Below, in pieces: positions 16,731 through 22,689 of a stretch of 64,000 bases of DNA. Every line of letters starts with the position of its first letter. Position 1 is the first letter of the stretch. Source of the DNA: Echinicola sp. 20G (lineage in GTDB: Bacteria; Bacteroidota; Bacteroidia; Cytophagales; Cyclobacteriaceae); contig NZ_AP024154.1 of NCBI RefSeq assembly GCF_015533855.1, forward strand, positions 3,354,501-3,418,500, in the 5' to 3' direction. A program made the translations under genes and the position numbers. The notes under the pieces were generated by a model. The model made no database searches and was not told the origin of the DNA. It was given only the letters and a program-made list of their open reading frames with translations.

Positions 16731-17198
16731 TTAAACATTAGTCTTACTTTGAACTTTATATTGACCAGGAATAAAGCCGAAAGACCTTACCAAACGATTC
16801 CATGAATTGATTTGGATAATGGCTAATGTCAGATTTGCAATTTCTTCTTTGGAGAAATATTGATCCAGTTTTTCATGGATATCATGACTATGTTCTTCCT
16901 CAGCCATTCTAGTTAGCTTTTCAGTAAACTCCAAAACAGCTTCTTCTTTAGGCGAATAGTAAGGTGTTTCCCTCCAGGCTGAAACAGAGAATAGTCTCAA
17001 TGCGGATTCCCCAGCTTCAATTCCCTCCTTAAAGTGCATATCCATACAGTAAGCGCAGCTATTAATCTGGGATACCCTCATCCTGATTAACTCCAATAAC
17101 CCTAAGTCGATCCCACACTGATCCACATAGTTTTGGGGTGACATCATCGCATGGTACAGCCCCTTGGGTAAATTTTGATAAGCAATTCGTTCTTTCAT
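16731..17198 (-). CDS. Carboxymuconolactone decarboxylase (AhpD-like) family protein
   Basis: A 155-residue CMD/AhpD-fold protein. The redox motif is CAYCMDMHFKEG (CxxC plus His) in SQINSCAYCMDMH, followed by ERLFSVSAWRETPYYSPKEEAVLEFTEKLTR-like helices. Such proteins act as peroxidase or thiol-redox partners. It is downstream of, and on the same strand as, a SigJ-like sigma factor gene (57-base gap), a pairing seen in other phyla, where the CMD protein is linked to oxidative signalling. The substrate is unknown. Confidence 0.9.
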   Translation of the reverse strand: MKERIAYQNLPKGLYHAMMSPQNYVDQCGIDLGLLELIRMRVSQINSCAYCMDMHFKEGIEAGESALRLFSVSAWRETPYYSPKEEAVLEFTEKLTRMAEEEHSHDIHEKLDQYFSKEEIANLTLAIIQINSWNRLVRSFGFIPGQYKVQSKTNV

Positions 17199-17255
17199 TG
17201 TATTGAAATTTTTGATTTGCTCTAATGACAGATTAAAGAACTTAAATGTGACAAG

Positions 17256-18092
17256 TTAATGAGGCTTTTTCTCTAAATTTTTTAGTTTATCAGGGTTACG
17301 GATAAAGTAAACGTGGCTGATTAGCCCCTTATCTACTGCGAATACCTGGCAATTGGTTAAACAACCTTCAGGTGAATAGTAGAAAATGGCAGGTTGGTGA
17401 TTGACTTGTCTAAACTCGAGATGCACTTCTTTATAGAATTTTTTATACAATCCCATAAACATGGCGATGGAATCAGTAAGGCCAATGATGGTTTTTCTAC
17501 TTGCAGAGGCTTTGCCGCCTCCGTCAGAACTGACAAGGATATCTTCTTTCAATAGCTTTTCTAAACTGCCAATGTTACCCTCATGGATAGCATCAATATA
17601 GTTTTGAACAATCAAAGAGTTATTAGTTAGCTCCTTTTGATTGGTTTCATTTTTTAAGTTTTTTTTGGCCCTACTTAATAGCTGTCTAGAAAGTTCTTGG
17701 CTAATTTCGAGCGTGGAACTGATCTCTTCATGGCTATAATCAAAAGCTTCTCTTAATACAAAAACAGCTCGTTGTTTGGGCTCTAACTTTTCCATCAATA
17801 TCATCAATGAATAGGATAGAATTTCCTTTTTTTCATATTCTGAGTTCTCTGCATCTATAGGCTCTGGTAGCCAAACTCCAGGATAGCTCTCCTTTTGAGA
17901 TTTTGAAGATTTTTTGAGATTTATGGCGCCGTTGATGACCATCCTGCTTAGGTAAGATTTTTCATTTTTGATCGTGTTATGATCTAATTTCAAATACTTG
18001 AAAAATACATCTTGAACCAAGTCTTCAGCTTCTTCAACGGATCCAAGAATATTATAGGCATAGGTGAAAAGTAATGGTCTGTAAATTTCCAT
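17256..18092 (-). CDS. SigJ-like RNA polymerase sigma factor (ECF with SnoaL-like tail)
   Basis: A 278-residue ECF sigma factor. Region 2 is YRPLLFTYAYNILGSVEEAEDLVQDVFFKYL, and region 4 is KLEPKQRAVFVLREAFDYSHEEISSTLEISQELSRQLLSRAKKNL. A C-terminal SnoaL-like domain (about 165-278) follows, as in ECF41/SigJ-type factors, whose tail tunes activity. It probably redirects RNA polymerase to its own promoter and to the downstream CMD gene. No anti-sigma factor is visible, which fits this family. Confidence 0.88.
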   Translation of the reverse strand: MEIYRPLLFTYAYNILGSVEEAEDLVQDVFFKYLKLDHNTIKNEKSYLSRMVINGAINLKKSSKSQKESYPGVWLPEPIDAENSEYEKKEILSYSLMILMEKLEPKQRAVFVLREAFDYSHEEISSTLEISQELSRQLLSRAKKNLKNETNQKELTNNSLIVQNYIDAIHEGNIGSLEKLLKEDILVSSDGGGKASASRKTIIGLTDSIAMFMGLYKKFYKEVHLEFRQVNHQPAIFYYSPEGCLTNCQVFAVDKGLISHVYFIRNPDKLKNLEKKPH

Positions 18093-18342
18093 TTTAAGTT
18101 TTATCTAATTCAAAGTAAAGAATTCTGCTTTCAATTTTAGGTATCTATTCTTTACTGACGTAAATGTATGAGTTAAATGTTGAAATGAATATATACAGTT
18201 TCAAGTGTTGTTTACTAATTATTAATTAGAGTTTATTGTCTTTAGGTAAATATATATTTAAATAAATTGATTGTTAGTTAAATAAATAGATTTATAGATA
18301 GTTGATGTTGGCTTATTTTTAGTTTATTTTTAAGTTAAACAG

Positions 18343-18356
18343 ATGATAAAAGTCAT
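18343..18356. promoter_or_regulatory. FNR-like operator upstream of YceI
   Basis: ATGATAAAAGTCAT; core TGATAAAAGTCA is identical to the core at 21899 and differs by two bases from the autoregulatory site at 20995. Its centre is 51.5 bases before the first base of the -7 element at 18401, the same as at the Usp-like gene promoter. This fits activation by a Crp/Fnr-type protein from about -65. Confidence 0.65.
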
Positions 18357-18400
18357 GTTTTGAGACTTTTTTGCTCATGTTAATCCTACAGGTTTCGGTA

Positions 18401-18408
18401 TAATTTTG
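18401..18408 (+). promoter_or_regulatory. -7 element of the YceI-porin operon
   Basis: TAATTTTG matches TAnnTTTG. There is no good TTG at the expected -33 distance, which fits an activator-dependent promoter. The leader would be about 50 bases. Confidence 0.55.
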
Positions 18409-18464
18409 ATATAAATAAAAAGCACAAGGCGTTTTTAAATACTCACCAACAAAATTGAAAATTT

Positions 18465-19037
18465 ATGAACTCTCTTAAACACGCTCTATTATCCATGCTC
18501 TTGGTTTTGATCGCTTTTTACGCGAAGGCCCAAGAAAGTTTTACATTATCAGCTAACCAAGAATTTAAGGTTTCTGGTACTTCCACACTGCATGATTGGG
18601 ATATGGTTTCTGAAAAGGGAGCCACAGGAACCATGAGTGCAAAGCTTAATGGTACAGCTATTGAAGAAATAAAATCTTTGAAAATCACACTACCAGTGAG
18701 TGAATTGAAAAGTGGCAAGTCTGCTATGGACAAGAAAGCCTATGAAGCAATGGACACCAAAAAGAATCCCAATATCTATTTTGAACTGGATAAAGTAAAT
18801 GAAATTACCGGTGATAAAATCAAGGCTACTGGTAAATTGACCATTTCTGGAAATAGTAAATCAGTCAGCATGGATGTGGGGTATAAAGTGAGCGGGGGAA
18901 CAGTGACTTTCGAAGGAGAGGCTCCCATTACTTTTACCACCTTCAATGTGGATCCACCGACAGCCATGTTCAATACAATCAAAACAGGTAATGAGCTTAA
19001 AATAGCCTTCAATGCTCAATTTAAATCTGCTAACTAA
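18465..19037 (+). CDS. YceI family periplasmic protein
   Basis: A 190-residue exported YceI-fold protein: signal peptide ending FYAKAQ, then SFTLSANQEFKVSGTSTLHDWDMVSEKGATGTM, a conserved start of the lipocalin-like barrel in Bacteroidota YceI. Later strands include KNPNIYFELDKVNEITG and ITFTTFNVDPPTAMFNTIKTGNELKIAFNAQF. It probably binds a hydrophobic ligand (isoprenoid or quinone-like in known relatives). It is the first gene of an operon with the outer-membrane barrel 18 bases downstream, and an FNR-like operator lies upstream. Confidence 0.92.
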   Translation: MNSLKHALLSMLLVLIAFYAKAQESFTLSANQEFKVSGTSTLHDWDMVSEKGATGTMSAKLNGTAIEEIKSLKITLPVSELKSGKSAMDKKAYEAMDTKKNPNIYFELDKVNEITGDKIKATGKLTISGNSKSVSMDVGYKVSGGTVTFEGEAPITFTTFNVDPPTAMFNTIKTGNELKIAFNAQFKSAN

Positions 19038-19055
19038 TCTTCAAAATCAACAGTC

Positions 19056-20321
19056 ATGAAAAAGTTTAATAGAAGCATTACGTATGCCGTCGTTTTTATG
19101 ATGATGTTTTTCATTGTAAACGCATCATGGGCGCAAAGGGATCTGATGTATTATAGACCTGATAACTCGCTAGGCCTGAATGTATTTGAAACCACCAAGG
19201 ATACTGATTATGTTTTTGATGGCCTTCAAGTGAAAGTGGGAGGTGACTTTGCCCTACAGTTTCAAGGCTTGAGCCAAGAAAACAGTTTGGGAAATTTGGT
19301 GGAATTAGGCTCCAACCTTAATCTCCCAACTGCCAACTTGAACCTGGATGTCCAATTGGAGGATGGGTTGAGAATGCACCTTAGAACCTACCTATCCGCC
19401 AAACACCATCAAGAAGCTTGGGTAAAAGGGGGATACCTCCAAATGGATAAATTGGATTTCGTGTCAGATGGATTCCTGGAAGGTATCATGCAATATACCA
19501 CCATTAAGGTGGGTATGGATGAAATCAATTATGGCGATGCCCACTTTCGTAGGACTGATAATGCAAGGGCGATCTTTAACCCATTTGTAGGTAACTATAT
19601 CATGGATGCATTTAGTACAGAAGCTTTTGCGGAGGTTTTTGTTCAAAACAATGGACTTTTGGCACTTGTTGCCATTTCAAATGGTAAGCTGAACCAATCT
19701 GTAGTGGTCAATGATAATACTGATAACAAGTTGTCCTTCTATGGGAAATTAGGGTATGATGATTATGTAAGTGAAGATTTTAGGTTGAGGTTGACTGGTT
19801 CTTGGTATATTAATCATGGAACATCGACTGGATCCTACATTTATGGAGGTGATAGAGCAGGTGGGAGATACTACAATGTGATGCAGACTTTGGATGGTGA
19901 TGGATCTGATTTTGAAGGAAGGTTTAATCCTAGGTTTTCGGAGTTGACAGCTTTACAATTCAACCCATTCTTGAAATACAAAGGTTTAGAGTTCTTTGGA
20001 ATCTATGAAGTGGCTATGAATGGCGAAGACCAAGGCAATGGCCAGTTTACCCAATTGGCTGCAGAACTGTTGTATCGATTTGGTGAGGATGAGCGTTTTT
20101 ATTTAGGAGGAAGATACAACCAAGTCAAAGGTGAGCAAACTGAGGATGCAGCTACCTTGACCATTGATCGTTTTAATATTGGTGGAGGTTGGTTTATGAC
20201 CAAAAATATCGTAGCAAAAATTGAATATGTGAAGCAAAACTATGATGGTTATCCAACCGAAAGCAAATACAATGGTGGGGAATTTAGTGGCCTTAATATT
20301 GAAGCAGCAATAAGTTTCTAG
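19056..20321 (+). CDS. Outer-membrane porin-like beta-barrel protein
   Basis: A 421-residue protein with a signal peptide ending NASWAQ. The rest consists of repeated amphipathic strands and aromatic girdles (GDFALQFQGLSQ, LRMHLRTYLSAKHH, FRLRLTGSWYINHG, FYLGGRYNQVKGE) and ends with a hydrophobic strand FSGLNIEAAISF, as expected for an outer-membrane barrel. It probably works with the upstream YceI protein in moving a small or hydrophobic compound. It is a long porin rather than a TonB receptor: no plug is visible. The operon ends in a 22-bp stem terminator. Confidence 0.8.
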   Translation: MKKFNRSITYAVVFMMMFFIVNASWAQRDLMYYRPDNSLGLNVFETTKDTDYVFDGLQVKVGGDFALQFQGLSQENSLGNLVELGSNLNLPTANLNLDVQLEDGLRMHLRTYLSAKHHQEAWVKGGYLQMDKLDFVSDGFLEGIMQYTTIKVGMDEINYGDAHFRRTDNARAIFNPFVGNYIMDAFSTEAFAEVFVQNNGLLALVAISNGKLNQSVVVNDNTDNKLSFYGKLGYDDYVSEDFRLRLTGSWYINHGTSTGSYIYGGDRAGGRYYNVMQTLDGDGSDFEGRFNPRFSELTALQFNPFLKYKGLEFFGIYEVAMNGEDQGNGQFTQLAAELLYRFGEDERFYLGGRYNQVKGEQTEDAATLTIDRFNIGGGWFMTKNIVAKIEYVKQNYDGYPTESKYNGGEFSGLNIEAAISF

Positions 20322-20372
20322 TATAAATAAATGGAATAAGGGATAAACAATCCCTTATTCCATTTATTTATA
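20322..20372 (+). terminator. Very strong terminator, perfect 22-bp stem
   Basis: Arms of 22 bases (core AATGGAATAAGGGA and complement) with a 7-base loop TAAACAA. It separates the YceI-porin operon from the next YceI-like gene, which starts only 26 bases further on. Confidence 0.88.
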
Positions 20373-20398
20373 TGTAACGATAAAAATAGATTGGTTTT

Positions 20399-20974
20399 AT
20401 GATGACTATTTATGTGGTGATTTTGACCATTTTACAGCTTTTGACTTCAAGAGAAGAAAAAGTAGTCACTTGGAATATTTTAGCGGAGAGCACCTTGGAG
20501 ATCAAAGGAAAAACCAATGTCAATAGTTTTAATTGTTTGTCCAAAGAATATAAAGGGAAGGATCAATTAAGAGAAACAACAGAAGAGGGGACAAACTATT
20601 GGGATGGAGCAATTAAAGTTCCTGCAGAGGGTTTTGATTGTTTTAATAAAATGATGACCAAAGATTTTAAGGAAACCATCAAGGCTAATGAATTTCCATT
20701 GATTGAAATGGAGTTTGTAAAAATGAAGAAATCAGAAAGTCAAAGCAACCTTTTATCTGGTGAGGGGATAGTGACACTTGCTAATGTCTCAAAAAGAGTA
20801 AACTTAACCTGTGAGCTTCAGGAACTGGAAAATGGGGTAAAAAAGCTTGTAGGGAGCAGGAAATTCCTTTTTTCTGATTTTGGAATAGATCCACCAAAGA
20901 AATTTTTAGGGACGGTCAGGGTAAAAAACGAGGTGGAAGTAGAATTTTCGATACTGATTAGTACTGCTGAATAA
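20399..20974 (+). CDS. YceI-like exported protein
   Basis: A 191-residue protein with a hydrophobic N-terminus (MMTIYVVILTILQLLTS) and a divergent YceI barrel: TWNILAESTLEIKGKTNVNSFNCLSKEYKG, then IKANEFPLIEMEFVKMKK, LLSGEGIVTLANVSKRVNLTCEL and FSDFGIDPPKKFLGTVRVKNEVEVEFSI. The signal peptide is short and its cleavage site is unclear. Cys residues (FNCLSK, FDCFNK, LTCEL) are unusual for the family. It lies just downstream of a strong terminator, so it needs its own promoter or readthrough; none is obvious. Confidence 0.85.
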   Translation: MMTIYVVILTILQLLTSREEKVVTWNILAESTLEIKGKTNVNSFNCLSKEYKGKDQLRETTEEGTNYWDGAIKVPAEGFDCFNKMMTKDFKETIKANEFPLIEMEFVKMKKSESQSNLLSGEGIVTLANVSKRVNLTCELQELENGVKKLVGSRKFLFSDFGIDPPKKFLGTVRVKNEVEVEFSILISTAE

Positions 20975-20993
20975 TCTTTAGTATGTGTTTAGT

Positions 20994-21007
20994 ATGACAA
21001 ATGTCAT
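20994..21007. promoter_or_regulatory. FNR-like operator upstream of the regulator gene
   Basis: ATGACA-AA-TGTCAT is a 14-base palindrome, 58 bases before the Crp/Fnr gene start. Its centre is 29.5 bases before the likely -7 element (TTACTTTG at 21030), 22 bases closer than at the two other sites, i.e. about two helical turns. It suggests autoregulation. Confidence 0.65.
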
Positions 21008-21029
21008 GTTTTTTTAATAGGTTTAATCT

Positions 21030-21037
21030 TTACTTTG
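21030..21037 (+). promoter_or_regulatory. Probable -7 element of the Crp/Fnr gene
   Basis: TTACTTTG differs from TAnnTTTG in one position. Downstream of the 20994 operator and about 28 bases before the start codon. Confidence 0.45.
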
Positions 21038-21064
21038 TAATGAATACAATTTTTATAAACCAAC

Positions 21065-21775
21065 ATGACAGAAAAAAATACCCCTTGCGAACTATGTTTA
21101 AGCCGGAAATTCTCTATGTTTTCTGGTTTGTCCGAGGAGCATTTATGTAACCTGTCTGACAGTAAAAACCTGATTTCCCATAAAAAAGGACAAATTCTTT
21201 TCTATGAAGGGACCAAGCCTTTAGGCGTATTTTGTATTAGTTCAGGGATTGTTAAGACCTATAAAACAGCTTCTAACGGAAAAGAGCAAATCATAAGGTT
21301 GGCCCAGAAAGGTGATTTTCTTGGTTATACCTCTCTTTTGGGAGAAGAAACCTATACCAGCTCTGCAACCATTGTGGAAGATGCTAAAATATGCTTTATT
21401 CCCAAAGAAACGTTTTTGGATATTTTGTCCAAAGACAACAATTTCCATCGTAGGCTAACCAAATCGGTTTGCCAAACTTTGGGGATGATGGAAAATCAAC
21501 TCACCGATGCTACCCAAAAGACCATCCGGGAGCGATTGGCTTTTACTTTGATCAAGCTAAGTGAGTCGTATGGAGTGGATGGAGGAGAAAGCCAAAAAAT
21601 TGACCTTGTACTTACACGAGAGGAGATAGCTGGATTGGTTGGTACAGCCACCGAAACTGTGATCAGGTTGTTGTCAGAATTTAAGAAAGACAACTTGATA
21701 AAATTTGATGGGAAGAAAATTATAGTCTTAGATCAAAAGGGCCTTGCAAGGCTTTCAGACTTTTACAATAACTGA
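21065..21775 (+). CDS. FNR-like Crp-family transcription regulator
   Basis: A 236-residue Crp/Fnr regulator. N-terminal CELC (Cys8, Cys11), Cys28, and Cys110 in KICFIPKETF: the last aligns with the [4Fe-4S] ligand Cys122 of E. coli FNR (CEIPFETL). Cyclic-nucleotide-type beta roll spans 20-130. The helix-turn-helix is LTREEIAGLVGTATETVIRLLSEFKKDNLI, with the E..VIR recognition helix comparable to FNR and CRP. I predict an Fe-S, oxygen-responsive activator, but this needs proof. An operator precedes the gene, and two further ones precede the YceI and Usp-like genes. Confidence 0.9.
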   Translation: MTEKNTPCELCLSRKFSMFSGLSEEHLCNLSDSKNLISHKKGQILFYEGTKPLGVFCISSGIVKTYKTASNGKEQIIRLAQKGDFLGYTSLLGEETYTSSATIVEDAKICFIPKETFLDILSKDNNFHRRLTKSVCQTLGMMENQLTDATQKTIRERLAFTLIKLSESYGVDGGESQKIDLVLTREEIAGLVGTATETVIRLLSEFKKDNLIKFDGKKIIVLDQKGLARLSDFYNN

Positions 21776-21805
21776 TAAGTTTAATCAACATCATTAGAAT
21801 GGAAG

Positions 21806-21834
21806 AGTTCGAATCAGTGATTCGGACTTTTTTT
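21806..21834 (+). terminator. Terminator of the Crp/Fnr gene
   Basis: Stem AGTTCGAATC / GATTCGGACT (one G-T pair), loop of 3, followed by TTTTTTT. Confidence 0.88.
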
Positions 21835-21894
21835 ATGCCTGATTTTTTGGGTTGATACATAACTTTTTTTGCGCATTTGAAATGGCAGTGTCAA

Positions 21895-21914
21895 AACCTG
21901 ATAAAAGTCAGGTT
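21895..21914. promoter_or_regulatory. FNR-like operator upstream of Usp-like gene and cco operon
   Basis: AACCTGA-TAAAAG-TCAGGTT, a 20-base inverted repeat. The core TGATAAAAGTCA (21899-21910) is identical to the core at 18344. Its centre is 51.5 bases before the -7 element at 21956, matching the YceI promoter exactly. Confidence 0.68.
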
Positions 21915-21935
21915 CTGGGTTTCTAAATGTCATGC

Positions 21936-21963
21936 TTGTACACACGGCTTAAAAGTAGTTTTG
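21936..21963 (+). promoter_or_regulatory. Promoter of the Usp-like gene, probably of the cco operon
   Basis: TTG (21936-21938) lies 17 bases before TAGTTTTG (21956-21963), which matches TAnnTTTG. No terminator separates the Usp-like gene from ccoI, so the transcript may run through the oxidase cluster. Confidence 0.6.
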
Positions 21964-21986
21964 TATAAATCATCAACGGGTAATTT

Positions 21987-22610
21987 ATGTATAGCAATGA
22001 TCTAAGCCATATTGAAATTCCAACAGATATTCTGATGCCGGTTTTCGATAGCCGTATCCCCGCTGGTTTTTTTGGAACAATAACCCAAAGCAAAGCCAAT
22101 GCTACAGAAACGGATCAGGAAATTAAAATGATTCTCGCCAATCTCCCAAAAGTGTTGGATTGGTTACATGATGCGGATTACCCGCAGGTCTTGGAAAAGC
22201 GTCCATGTGGTATTCCCTTATTCTTGTATGATAAAAACATATCCTTTAGAAAGGTGCTCTTTCATTATGATGGTACCCCTTCGTCTGCAAAAATTATCAG
22301 GGATTTCTTAATGATGTTTCAGTTTCAAGTGGTGGAGAGCCAAGCCACAATCATCTCACCTAGTTTTATACCCAAATCGAAAATAGCAGAAGAACAAGCA
22401 TTGATTCAGCTTATCAGTGACCATACCAAGGAAACCAGTTTTATCAAATTCAATTTCACCAAAATTGGAGACTTTTGGTCCTATGCCAATAAGAGAGATT
22501 GCACGCTTTTGGTCACCACTAAAGGCTATCAGGCTGACTTGGCAAAAGTGTTATTCCATTTCTATAAAGGTACTGTTTGGCATGATAACTTGTCCTTCTA
22601 CTTGGCCTAG
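21987..22610 (+). CDS. Universal-stress-like protein upstream of cco genes
   Basis: A 207-residue cytoplasmic protein. The central segment SFRKVLFHYDGTPSSAKIIRDFLMMFQFQ resembles the beginning of a UspA domain (vlvpvDGSpsS), and DCTLLVTTKGYQADLAKVLFH may be the equivalent of the end. The GxxGx9GS/T nucleotide motif is missing. I do not know the function. It lies 79 bases before ccoI in the same orientation with an FNR-like site upstream and no terminator, so it is probably the first gene of the oxidase transcript. Confidence 0.65.
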   Translation: MYSNDLSHIEIPTDILMPVFDSRIPAGFFGTITQSKANATETDQEIKMILANLPKVLDWLHDADYPQVLEKRPCGIPLFLYDKNISFRKVLFHYDGTPSSAKIIRDFLMMFQFQVVESQATIISPSFIPKSKIAEEQALIQLISDHTKETSFIKFNFTKIGDFWSYANKRDCTLLVTTKGYQADLAKVLFHFYKGTVWHDNLSFYLA

Positions 22611-22689
22611 TTAAAATTACCAATTAAAAACATATCTACTTGATTTATAGTGATATTTATAGTTAAATTTAAATAGAACCACTAACAGA

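Larger units (their letters stand above)
18093..18464. other. Divergent promoter region of sigma and YceI genes
   Basis: A strongly AT-rich 372-base gap with no coding frame. It contains an FNR-like site at 18343 and a TAATTTTG -7 element at 18401 serving the YceI gene. Promoters for the sigma-factor gene must also lie here, but I could not identify one. Confidence 0.6.
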
